Shown here: in pieces, positions 23,517 through 30,402 of the stretch
Layout: the number at the start of each line of letters is the position of its first letter
Position numbering within the stretch: the first letter of the stretch is position 1
Assembly (NCBI GenBank): GCA_900543755.1
Contig: UQSP01000009.1
Location: 1 to 49,523, forward strand
Direction: 5' to 3'
Origin: an uncultured Eubacteriales bacterium
Lineage (GTDB): Bacteria > Bacillota > Clostridia > Christensenellales > Pumilibacteraceae
Length of the DNA: 49,523 bases
Notes under the pieces: model-generated
The model's input: the letters and a program-made list of their open reading frames with translations, nothing else
Told to the model about the DNA's origin: nothing
Database searches by the model: none
Position numbers and translations under genes: made by a program

Positions 23517-24506
23517 TTACCTCAATGTAATTTCGTTTCCGAACATCTCGTCGAGAACGGCGAGCGCTTCGGTATCAAAGGCGGACAAGTCAAATTCCGG
23601 TTCGTCGTCCGTCAGGTCAGGTTCTTCAATGTCGCCGTCAAACGCTCGCATCTCTTCCTCGGAGAGGATCTCGCCCGTTTCGGGGTCGACGTTCTGTTCG
23701 GCGGGCAGTTCGCGCACATTGCCGTCTTCGAGAACGACAACGGTATGCCCGTTCTGTAAGATCTTTTCAATGTACATATCCGAAGCGTGGTACGGAAAGC
23801 CGACCATCGGGATACGCTCTTCAAGTCCGCAGTCCCGCCCCGTAAGGGTAAGCGGCAGCTCTTCGGCAAGCAACTTTGCGTTGTCGCCGAACACCTCATA
23901 GAAATCGCCCAGCCGCATGGCGATGACGGCTTGCGGGTACTTTTCCTGCACGTCCAGATATTTGCGATATACGGGCGATACGGAAGCCTGCGGCTTGGGT
24001 GGCTCCTTGATGGCCTGTTCCGCTTCTTCGTAATCCTCATCCGTCGGTTTGTCATCGGGTTCTTCGACGGGTTCTTCGGCTTCTTCCGACTTTGCATCCA
24101 AAAGGTCGAACATGGAAAGCTGCGGTTTGGGCTGCGGCTTGGGCGGTGAATATTTCACCGCCGGGGCCTTTGCCGTAACGCTCGGCTGTATCTTGTATTC
24201 GGTTCCATCTTCGTTAAAGAGCGTGCCTTCGATGCTGCCCTCTTCAAAGTAATGGATAGCCCAGCCATACACGACTTTATCTTCCACGCAAGCGGAATTT
24301 GTACCTTTGGAAGCAAGTTTCCTCGCCTCGTCGCAGGCAAACTTCATAAAACCCGCCAGCGTCTTTTTGCTTACAAGCGTCTTGCCGTCCTTTTGGATCC
24401 GCACGCCGTTGTTGATTTTTTCGGTAAGTGTTTCCGAGGCGTTTGCCTCCAAGTACGCTTTGATTTTTTGTTCTGCGGCTGTTGTCGCTTCCAAGTTAAG
24501 TTTCAT
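23517..24506 (-). CDS. PcfK-like protein fused to a MutS N-terminal (domain I) module
   Basis: The start MKLNLEATTAAEQKIKAYLE at 24506 has AAGGAGG 6 bases upstream; a longer frame overlaps the next gene. Residues 1-110 match the PcfK-like family. A Pro/Glu-rich linker (110-176) leads to residues 178-265, which match MutS domain I: YLDVQEKYPQAVIAMRLGDF, then LTLTGRDCGLEERIPMVGFP and YHASDMYIEKIL. The mismatch-wedge motif is intact (DFYE, Phe202-x-Glu204). An acidic tail closes the 329-aa protein. No MutS ATPase or clamp is present. It may bind mismatched or branched DNA during transfer or replication, or interfere with host mismatch repair (inference). Confidence 0.85.
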   Translation of the reverse strand: MKLNLEATTAAEQKIKAYLEANASETLTEKINNGVRIQKDGKTLVSKKTLAGFMKFACDEARKLASKGTNSACVEDKVVYGWAIHYFEEGSIEGTLFNEDGTEYKIQPSVTAKAPAVKYSPPKPQPKPQLSMFDLLDAKSEEAEEPVEEPDDKPTDEDYEEAEQAIKEPPKPQASVSPVYRKYLDVQEKYPQAVIAMRLGDFYEVFGDNAKLLAEELPLTLTGRDCGLEERIPMVGFPYHASDMYIEKILQNGHTVVVLEDGNVRELPAEQNVDPETGEILSEEEMRAFDGDIEEPDLTDDEPEFDLSAFDTEALAVLDEMFGNEITLR

Positions 24507-24517
24507 CGTGTGCCTCC

Positions 24518-24892
24518 TTAAAAGGGCAGGTCGTCCAACAGCTCGGCGGCCTTTGCGGGCAGCTTTTCCAGCGTCGTGTAGTGGTTGAAGCCGCCGCGGT
24601 AGTCTTGCTCGTTTTTCGCCGTTCGTATGAGGATATGCCCGTACCATTCGTTCGTGAAGTAGCGCACGTCCGAGATGGAGAGATACACGCACTTATTTTC
24701 CGCGCTCTTGATGAACGCCGAAAAGCAGTAGTGATTTTTCCCGACGTTGACGAGCTGCCAATGGTTTTCTTTACAGACGGCGCGCAAGTAATTCAGATAT
24801 TTCATCTGAAAAGCTTTGTAATCGTCCCCGGTGTAGCAGCCTGTGGAAAATTCGTGAGTAAGGTACTTTTTGAGTTCTTCGATTTTAGCCAT
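24518..24892 (-). CDS. unknown protein, 124 aa
   Basis: The start MAKIEELKKYLTHEFSTGCY at 24892 is chosen: AAGGAGG lies 9 bases upstream, whereas the ATG three codons earlier abuts the site. The start overlaps the end of the 69-aa gene by 8 bases, which suggests translational coupling. The product is a compact alpha/beta protein (KYLNYLRAVCKENHWQLVNV, YLSISDVRYFTNEWYGHIL). Similar small proteins are seen next to PcfJ/PcfK genes, but I cannot name the family. Confidence 0.72.
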   Translation of the reverse strand: MAKIEELKKYLTHEFSTGCYTGDDYKAFQMKYLNYLRAVCKENHWQLVNVGKNHYCFSAFIKSAENKCVYLSISDVRYFTNEWYGHILIRTAKNEQDYRGGFNHYTTLEKLPAKAAELLDDLPF

Positions 24893-25094
24893 TGTATTCA
24901 TCCTCCTTGACGATCCTGTAAATGTCGTCTGCGTAGAACTGACAGACGAACCAATTAAAAAGAGCGTGACACTTCACGCCCTTGTAGTCCACAATGTAGT
25001 CGTTCTCGCCGACCTTTTCCAAAACGGTTATCTCGTCCATCTCGCCTTTGAGGGAGTGGATGTGTGCAGTTGTCTTGTAAGCGTAGTCGTTCAT
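24885..25094 (-). CDS. unknown protein, 69 aa
   Basis: MNDYAYKTTAHIHSLKGEMD has AAGGAGG 7 bases before the ATG. It is a small acidic beta-rich protein with a FNWFVCQFYADDIYRIVKED end. It overlaps the next gene by 8 bases and belongs to the minus-strand operon of short proteins. No motif is recognised. Confidence 0.7.
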   Translation of the reverse strand: MNDYAYKTTAHIHSLKGEMDEITVLEKVGENDYIVDYKGVKCHALFNWFVCQFYADDIYRIVKEDEYNG

Positions 25095-25109
25095 TGTTGT
25101 TCCTCCTTG

Positions 25110-25523
25110 TTATGCAATTCTCTTAATACCGCCGCCGAAGCTCTGTACCATTACGCTGCCGAACTCGCTGCTCCAGTCGTCGTCCTTGTTCCAGACGTAG
25201 GCAAAGGCGGAATGCTTGTTTCCCTCGCTCCACATAAGCGTCTTCCATTCCGACCTATAATCTGTTACGATCAGAAAGGAGTAGCACTCGCCGAAGGGTG
25301 TAAATTCATGCGTCACGGCATATACAAGGCAGCTGTACTTCTTTTCCAGCTCCTTCATCTTGGCGTACAGCTCCGGCTCTTGGTCGATCCAGAACCCGCC
25401 GAAGTTTTCAAAAAAGCACACCATGCCCTTTTCTTCAAAGCCCTTGATGTACGGCTTAAAAATATCCATTTCCTTCAAAAGCTCGATCGCCTTTTCTTTT
25501 TTAGCAATGTTCTTGTTTTTCAT
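25110..25523 (-). CDS. unknown protein, 137 aa
   Basis: MKNKNIAKKEKAIELLKEMD, with an AAGGAG site in front of the ATG. A basic N-terminal helix leads to an acidic, aromatic-rich body (FFENFGGFWIDQEPELYAKM, FAYVWNKDDDWSSEFGSVMV) and a short basic end. No catalytic or membrane features are seen. It is in the same operon as its neighbours. Confidence 0.72.
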   Translation of the reverse strand: MKNKNIAKKEKAIELLKEMDIFKPYIKGFEEKGMVCFFENFGGFWIDQEPELYAKMKELEKKYSCLVYAVTHEFTPFGECYSFLIVTDYRSEWKTLMWSEGNKHSAFAYVWNKDDDWSSEFGSVMVQSFGGGIKRIA

Positions 25524-25535
25524 CTTCGTTTCTCC

Positions 25536-25949
25536 TTAAATTTTATTTCGCAAACATTCAAAGTTGTAGCCGATAGCCCTCAGCGTTTCCTCAAATCCGA
25601 ACCACGCCAAAAGGTTTTGATTGTAGTCATCCTGCGCGAGCGGGTCTTCTTTATCCCATTTATCCCCGAACAGGTCGGAGGGAGCATAAGAACCCATCTC
25701 CTCCATGAGACGATACAGAAGTTCGTTGATCTCCTGCCGATACTGCTTGTAGAAGCGCACCGTATCCGAGTAATAGATAAGCTCGCCCACGATGCCCGAC
25801 TGACAGCCGTAGTGCAATACGTCCGTGAATATGCCCGATTTATCGCTGTAATCGCCCCAGCGGCCGATGACATAATTGCAGACGCGGCGCGTTAATGGGC
25901 TTTCCGTGTTGCGCTTCACTTGTCTGATATTTGCAAGCGTAAGTTTCAT
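25536..25949 (-). CDS. unknown protein, 137 aa, common on Firmicutes mobile elements
   Basis: The start MKLTLANIRQVKRNTESPLT at 25949 has GGAGG 7 bases upstream; an in-frame TTG two codons earlier is too close to it. The sequence TVRFYKQYRQEINELLYRLM, then PSDLFGDKWDKEDPLAQDDYNQNLLAWFGFEET, resembles a hypothetical-protein family I associate with integrative elements of gut Clostridia (recalled, not checked). It is acidic and helical, about the length of anti-restriction-type proteins. No function is known. Confidence 0.75.
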   Translation of the reverse strand: MKLTLANIRQVKRNTESPLTRRVCNYVIGRWGDYSDKSGIFTDVLHYGCQSGIVGELIYYSDTVRFYKQYRQEINELLYRLMEEMGSYAPSDLFGDKWDKEDPLAQDDYNQNLLAWFGFEETLRAIGYNFECLRNKI

Positions 25950-25951
25950 AA

Positions 25952-26176
25952 TCAAGCCTCCTCAAAGTCGTCGATATGGATATGTTCCCGGCCTGCAACG
26001 CCGTACTCGAAGTACAGACCGTTTTCGTCGGAATGCAGGTCGTAGTCGGTGACGGTTATCTTGCCGCTGCGGGTGATCGCCACGGTGATTTTGTCGCTTT
26101 CGACGGCAACTATGTTGAAAATAACGGTGTCTTCACCGTCGAAAAACTGAAATTCTTTGAGATAAAATTTGTTCAT
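25952..26176 (-). CDS. unknown protein, 74 aa
   Basis: MNKFYLKEFQFFDGEDTVIF has AAGGAGG 7 bases upstream. It is an acidic all-beta small protein with regular strands (FNIVAVESDKITVAITRSGK, ITVTDYDLHSDENGLYFEYG). Its stop lies two bases upstream of the next start codon, so the pair is translationally coupled. Confidence 0.7.
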   Translation of the reverse strand: MNKFYLKEFQFFDGEDTVIFNIVAVESDKITVAITRSGKITVTDYDLHSDENGLYFEYGVAGREHIHIDDFEEA

Positions 26177-26187
26177 TGCAAGCCTCC

Positions 26188-26502
26188 TTAGTCAACCAGC
26201 TTGTACCAGATGGAATACTCAACTTCGATCTCTCTCGTTTCATATCCGGTGCTTTCGCCGCTCGACGTTTTCTTTTCAAATTCGATTTCGCGGATCTCGT
26301 AGTGCGCACCCTTGAACTCGCCGTCGCGTCCCTGAATGGCGTGGCAATTCTTGACGCAATCTTCGAATACGCGGATATACGCATTGCCTTTCTTGCTCAC
26401 GCAGGCGATGATGAGATCGGCATCGGTGATGAAACCGACACCGGTCAGCTTGTTGCTTCCGAACCGGTTGTTTCTGGAAACGGAATAAACTACTTTCTTC
26501 AT
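26188..26502 (-). CDS. unknown protein, 104 aa, first gene of the minus-strand block
   Basis: MKKVVYSVSRNNRFGSNKLT has GGAGG 8 bases upstream. It is an alpha/beta protein with charged surface strands (AHYEIREIEFEKKTSSGEST) and no recognised motif. It is the promoter-proximal gene of the block, and its leader contains the conserved TGCC/GGCA hairpin and the right-hand inverted-repeat unit. Confidence 0.72.
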   Translation of the reverse strand: MKKVVYSVSRNNRFGSNKLTGVGFITDADLIIACVSKKGNAYIRVFEDCVKNCHAIQGRDGEFKGAHYEIREIEFEKKTSSGESTGYETREIEVEYSIWYKLVD

Positions 26503-26870
26503 TTGGAACTACCTCCAATTATTTATTTTTGCCTTTCGGCAGGGCGGAAAGGGCACAGCGGGAGTTTGTAATCTGTCCGTTTGATTGCCCGTCACGGAAG
26601 TCAACGAGGCAAGAAAAATTATTGCGTACAAGTCCGAAAAACCTGACAGAACGCAAAAAAGCCGAGCAGATCATCTATGACCTGCCCGGCTTTCCTGTTT
26701 TAAGATATTCAATTTTTCAGCGATAATTTTTCGCGTTGACTTACCGCGCCCGACTGTGCCAAACTCCCTGCCCGAAACGGAAAAAATGATTGGAATTAGT
26801 CTTTTTGAGGCAATAAAAAAACTACCCGAACCCACTGCTCTGTAATAGTGGTGTTCGGATAGTTCCAATT
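26503..26870. repeat. non-coding right end of the island with inverted-repeat unit
   Basis: No gene is seen. Nested arms: 26600-26606 with 26734-26740 (GTCAACG), 26613-26625 with 26720-26732 (GAAAAATTATTGC, one mismatch), and an apical hairpin 26659-26669 with 26682-26692. Imperfect outer arms sharing GGCAGGG and GGCACAG lie near 26539-26554 and 26745-26769. This is the same architecture as at 1967-2088 on the left. The tRNA-Glu terminator follows at 26814-26864. Confidence 0.7.
26814..26864 (-). terminator. terminator of tRNA-Glu
   Basis: Arms 26820-26836 and 26847-26864 pair with a few G-U pairs (AACTACCCGAACCCACT side), followed on the minus strand by a run of T residues. It lies 7 bases downstream of the tRNA. 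Confidence 0.85.
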
Positions 26871-26945
26871 TGGTGACTCCAGCGGGAATCGAACCCGCGT
26901 TACCGCCGTGAAAGGGCGATGTCTTAACCGCTTGACCATGGAGCC
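26871..26945 (-). tRNA. tRNA-Glu (anticodon TTC)
   Basis: The minus strand reads GGCTCCATGGTCAAGCGGTT at the 5' end. The anticodon loop CTTTCAC gives anticodon TTC, the T-arm is GCGGGTTCGATTCCCGC, and the acceptor closes with an encoded CCA. All four stems form; one G-U pair lies in the acceptor. It marks the boundary between the island and conserved chromosome. Confidence 0.96.
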
Positions 26946-27015
26946 ATACTTATTCGATACAAAAATCGGCAATTGACGGGCGCGCTTAAAGCCTCGGAAT
27001 GCCGACTTCTGGGGT

Positions 27016-27044
27016 ATTATAGCACGTTTCGACGATATTGACAA
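27016..27044 (-). promoter_or_regulatory. promoter of tRNA-Glu
   Basis: On the minus strand TTGTCA (27039-27044) and TATAAT (27016-27021) are separated by 17 bases, about 70 bases upstream of the mature tRNA. Confidence 0.8.
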
Positions 27045-27228
27045 GCGTTTTTAAATAAATTTTGATAAGGTTTATCATAAAATTCTCGCTTTACGAAAAA
27101 AAACGGAAAAACACAAGCTTAAAAATCACGTTACGGCTGTAATTTTTTTGATTTACGCTTAACTGAATTACAATCGTTTAGCGGCGCAATAGCGAAATTA
27201 AAAAACTGCACTTCCCTCCTCTTTATTA

Positions 27229-27266
27229 AAAAAAATGACAGCGGCTGCAGGACGCATACCGCCGTC
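27229..27266 (-). terminator. terminator of the galactonate/GH16/SDR operon
   Basis: On the minus strand GACGGCGG (27259-27266) pairs with CCGCTGTC (27237-27244), one G-U pair, followed by a T-run. It lies 45 bases after the SDR stop. The rest of 26946-27310 (365 bp) holds the tRNA promoter and AT-rich sequence with no gene. Confidence 0.75.
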
Positions 27267-27310
27267 TTTAACATTTAAGTTGGTTTTAAGTAAATACGGG
27301 CACCGATGAC

Positions 27311-28099
27311 TTAATCCTTTTGGGGAATAACGGGATAAAGCTGTATGCTGTTTCCGCCGTCTATAATAAGTTCCGCCCCCGTAGTATTTCGTGCGTGCTC
27401 GGCAAAATACCAGATTCCGTCAGCAATATCCTTTCCTTCCGCCACATCGCCCAAAGGAGTGAAAGCGGACGGAACGGTTTTGTACCACTCGGGATTTTTC
27501 TCCCACCTGTCGGTGCGAATCATGCCGGGAAGCACGGCGTTGACGCGAATGTTGTATTTACCCAGGTCAAACGCCAGCCCGCGCATCATACCCAGCTGTC
27601 CGCCTTTGGACGCCTCGTAAGCGATACGGTCGGGAATGGCGCGGTAAGCGGTGTTCGAGTTTATAAACACAATATTCCCGCCTCCGCGCGATACCATGCG
27701 TTTGGCGGCGTGTTCCGCGATACAATAGTTCCATACCACGTTGGTGTTGATGACGCGCATAAAATCGGCAAGCGGGTTTTGGAAAATTTTCTGATTCAGT
27801 CCCTGGTCCGCCGCGTTAAGCACTACGCATTCGACAAAAACGCCTTTTTCGTCCAGAATAGCGAAAAAATCGTCCACCTCTTTTTCGAGAACGTTACCGC
27901 AGTCGTCAACCGAATCCAGCACATAACCGTCTATTTTCACAAGAGGAAATTTTTTTCTGTAATCGGCTTGCGCCGCGCTTACCTTTTCCTTACTGCGCCC
28001 GGTAAAGACGACGTTATACCCTTCCGACGCGAATTTTTCCACAATGGCAACGCCCGTATTTACGCAAGCGCCCGTAACAAGCGCCGTTTTTCTTTCCAT
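27311..28099 (-). CDS. SDR family oxidoreductase
   Basis: The start MERKTALVTGACVNTGVAIV at 28099 has GGGAG 5 bases upstream. The 262-aa protein is a classical short-chain dehydrogenase: NAD(P)-binding TGACVNTG (variant of TGxxxGIG), a VLNAAD strand, the INSN serine region, catalytic YEASK, and the LPGMIRTDRW loop. It is the last gene of a minus-strand operon with GH16 and an enolase-superfamily sugar-acid dehydratase, so it likely oxidises a sugar or sugar acid from the same polysaccharide. The substrate is unknown. Confidence 0.88.
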   Translation of the reverse strand: MERKTALVTGACVNTGVAIVEKFASEGYNVVFTGRSKEKVSAAQADYRKKFPLVKIDGYVLDSVDDCGNVLEKEVDDFFAILDEKGVFVECVVLNAADQGLNQKIFQNPLADFMRVINTNVVWNYCIAEHAAKRMVSRGGGNIVFINSNTAYRAIPDRIAYEASKGGQLGMMRGLAFDLGKYNIRVNAVLPGMIRTDRWEKNPEWYKTVPSAFTPLGDVAEGKDIADGIWYFAEHARNTTGAELIIDGGNSIQLYPVIPQKD

Positions 28100-28157
28100 A
28101 ATCACTCCCGCAAAAAATTTATCGCTTTATTATTCCAAAATCGTGAAACCGAAAAAA

Positions 28158-29009
28158 CTAATCCTCATTATCGAACACGCGCACGTAATCGACGTAAAAG
28201 CGGTCGGCCATCACTTCTTCGGTGCACTCGGCGGTAGGCGCATTCCTGCGATATCCCTGCACCTCGGTCGAAATTAAAATAAACTGTTCCACCTCCGAAA
28301 CGGGAGAAGAAGTACGCGCCGTTTCCTTGCCGTCGAGGTAGAAAACGTAACCGTCTTTAGACCACTCCATGCCCACGCGATGATATTCCCCGTCGTTTAC
28401 GAAAGGATACCTTACGCGCGCCGCCTCCTGAAACTGTTTGCCGTAGCCGCCGTAAATATTGCCCGAAGTAAGCTCTCCGTTGCCGAAATTTTCTATGACG
28501 TCGTTCTCCACGCCGCATAAAGCGGGATTGTAAGCCGCGCCTATGGAGGGTGACTGCAGCCAGAAAGCACTCCACCAGAAATTGAGTTTCTGGAATTTAA
28601 CGCGCGCCTCGTAATAACCGAATCTGTGCATGAACTTGGGTTTACTGAGCGGCTTTAAGGGCCACATCTCTATTTCGTCTTTCCATGGATTGTCGCCGTG
28701 CTTTTTATTAATGCGATTCTGAATTGCTTCGAAATTCAATTGATCGAAACTGTTTCCGCCTGTCTGCAGCTGCGACGACCTTAAGCAGCCGTCCTCGAAT
28801 ACGGGTTTAAAAACCGCATTGCTTTTGCCGTCGAGATAAACGCCCTTGTCGGTATAAGCCGCGAAACGCTCTCCCCAGTAATCAAGGCGGTAACTCCACT
28901 TGCTTTCGTCAAGCTTTTCTCCGTCAAACTCGTCGCTGAAAACCAATTTCCACTTTTTCCCCTCGGGCAGTAAACTGTGTTCATGCCCTTTTACCTCGAA
29001 TTCAACCAT
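28158..29009 (-). CDS. glycoside hydrolase family 16 protein
   Basis: The 283-aa protein matches GH16: N-terminal WKLVFSDEFDGEKLDESKW, the mid-domain strand GYYEARVKFQ followed by WWSAFWLQSP, the catalytic ExDxxE motif as ENDVIENFGN, and a C-terminal YHRVGMEWSKDGYVFYLDG. GH16 enzymes cut beta-1,3/1,4-glucans or galactans such as agar, porphyran or carrageenan. No signal peptide is visible, so it would act in the cytoplasm, on imported oligosaccharides. It is co-directional with the dehydratase and SDR genes. Confidence 0.88.
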   Translation of the reverse strand: MVEFEVKGHEHSLLPEGKKWKLVFSDEFDGEKLDESKWSYRLDYWGERFAAYTDKGVYLDGKSNAVFKPVFEDGCLRSSQLQTGGNSFDQLNFEAIQNRINKKHGDNPWKDEIEMWPLKPLSKPKFMHRFGYYEARVKFQKLNFWWSAFWLQSPSIGAAYNPALCGVENDVIENFGNGELTSGNIYGGYGKQFQEAARVRYPFVNDGEYHRVGMEWSKDGYVFYLDGKETARTSSPVSEVEQFILISTEVQGYRRNAPTAECTEEVMADRFYVDYVRVFDNED

Positions 29010-29048
29010 TATTTTGCTCCTTAAAAATATATTTCTTTGTTAAAAGAT

Positions 29049-30209
29049 TCAGAAATAAAATTTCTTGTTGGCGGGCCGTATGTCCGTAAGCGCACCCGTA
29101 TAATGTCTTAACTCATGGCGAACGTAAGGATGTTTAAGACATTCTTTTTCGTTAAGCTCTATGCCCAGTCCGGGTTTATTGCCGATTTTTATGCGGCCGT
29201 CGATGCACTCGAGCGCTTCATCGGTTATATCCGACCTGTAATCCACGTCGCTGTACATAATTTCCAGCATACAGAAGTTGGGACAGCACGCCGCAAGCTG
29301 AAGCGTAGCCGCGTTTGCGACGGGTCCCGACGGATTGTGCGGTGCAAAAGGAATCTGCATACTTTCCGCTATTGCCGCTATTTTTTTGGTTTCCATTATG
29401 CCGCCCGCGTGCGAAACGTCCGGCTGAATGTAATCCGCCGCACGCAGCGCAAACATTTCCCTGTATCCGCAACGGCCGTAAAGTCTTTCGCCCGCCGCAA
29501 TCGGAACGGGCGACTTGTTGCGCACGGCCTTAAGCGCCTCGAGATTGTCGGGCGGAACGGGCTCTTCCAAAAACATGGGCTTAAAAGGCGCGATTTCGTT
29601 TGCCACGCGTATAGCCGTGGGCACGTCGAACCTGCCGTGAGCCTCGATAAGAATATCCGCGTCGTCGCCTACCGCCTCGCGCACCGAAGCAATACAACGA
29701 ATCGCCGTATCCAATTCCTTAACGGACAACTGCCTGTACGCCTTGCCGAAAGGGTCCCACTTAAGCGCCGTAATTCCTCTTTTTACAACTTCTTTTGCTT
29801 TTGCGGCAAACTCTTCGGGAGTTTTTGCCCCGCTAAACCAACCGTTGACATATATTCTGCAATCGTCGTTTGCTTTACCGCCCAAAAGCTGATAAACGGG
29901 CACACCCAAAGATTTACCGAGAATATCCCATAAAGCCGTTTCCACGGCGGAAAGCGCGCTCATAAGCACGGCGCCGCCCCGCCAATATGCGTCGCGGTAA
30001 ATATCGTGAAAATGTTTTTCTATAAGGCGCGGGTCCTTGCCTTTGAGGTAATCGGCAATATGCTCTATTGCGCCCACAAGAGCCTTTTCCTTGTATTCCA
30101 GCGTACCCTCGCCCACTCCGTCTATTCCTTCGTCGGTATAAACCTTGACGTATACCCAATTCGTGCGGAAACAGTCCACAACGAAAGTCTTGACGTCGGT
30201 AATTTTCAT
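29049..30209 (-). CDS. enolase-superfamily sugar-acid dehydratase (galactonate dehydratase-like)
   Basis: The 386-aa protein belongs to the mandelate racemase/muconate lactonizing family. The N-terminal capping domain is followed by the barrel with metal ligands in ILIEAHGRFD, FLEEPVPPDN and IAAGERLYGR, and the late FAPHNPSGPVANAA loop typical of galactonate-dehydratase relatives. It would remove water from an aldonate such as D-galactonate to give the 2-keto-3-deoxy acid. Related enzymes acting on other acids (including anhydrogalactonate cycloisomerases) are alternatives. It is the first gene of the operon, divergent from the AraC regulator at 30403. Confidence 0.88.
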   Translation of the reverse strand: MKITDVKTFVVDCFRTNWVYVKVYTDEGIDGVGEGTLEYKEKALVGAIEHIADYLKGKDPRLIEKHFHDIYRDAYWRGGAVLMSALSAVETALWDILGKSLGVPVYQLLGGKANDDCRIYVNGWFSGAKTPEEFAAKAKEVVKRGITALKWDPFGKAYRQLSVKELDTAIRCIASVREAVGDDADILIEAHGRFDVPTAIRVANEIAPFKPMFLEEPVPPDNLEALKAVRNKSPVPIAAGERLYGRCGYREMFALRAADYIQPDVSHAGGIMETKKIAAIAESMQIPFAPHNPSGPVANAATLQLAACCPNFCMLEIMYSDVDYRSDITDEALECIDGRIKIGNKPGLGIELNEKECLKHPYVRHELRHYTGALTDIRPANKKFYF

Positions 30210-30312
30210 CAGGCGTTTCTCCTTGCTTTAAAACTTGACTTTTATTATAATCGATTGGATTTCGGCAATCTACACAAATCTACATAAAAATTATCAATAT
30301 CTTACGATTTTA

Positions 30313-30342
30313 TTGATTTTAACGGGCTATTTATATTATAAT
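30313..30342 (+). promoter_or_regulatory. candidate promoter of the AraC gene
   Basis: TTGATT (30313-30318) and TATAAT (30337-30342) are separated by 18 bases within the 193-bp divergent region between the dehydratase and the regulator. Confidence 0.4.
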
Positions 30343-30402
30343 ATTAATATAATCGCAAGTATCGGCACAAAACGCGGGAAATAAAGACAAGGGAGAATAT
30401 AA

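Larger units (their letters stand above)
207..26772. mobile_element. accessory island bounded by recombinase and tRNA-Glu (limits approximate)
   Basis: The serine recombinase, XRE and sigma-like regulators, PcfJ/PcfK genes, a rolling-circle Rep, a low-GC cargo block and related repeat units at both ends mark this as mobile DNA. Conserved chromosomal genes begin only after tRNA-Glu. No pair of short target-site repeats could be identified, and the left end may lie beyond the contig. No conjugation ATPases or relaxase are visible, so it is not a complete ICE on this contig. Confidence 0.6.

Noticed and set aside
22678..23901. 407-aa plus-strand open frame
   Set aside because: Antisense to the PcfJ-like gene and part of the PcfK-like gene. 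It shows no family features and no ribosome-binding site.
24870..25895. 341-aa plus-strand open frame
   Set aside because: Antisense across three small genes that each have good start signals; composition is that of a shadow frame.
26871..26945. tRNA-Glu 3' end as the target of the serine recombinase
   Set aside because: No partial tRNA duplicate appears near the recombinase, and large serine recombinases rarely use tRNA genes. The adjacency may be coincidental.
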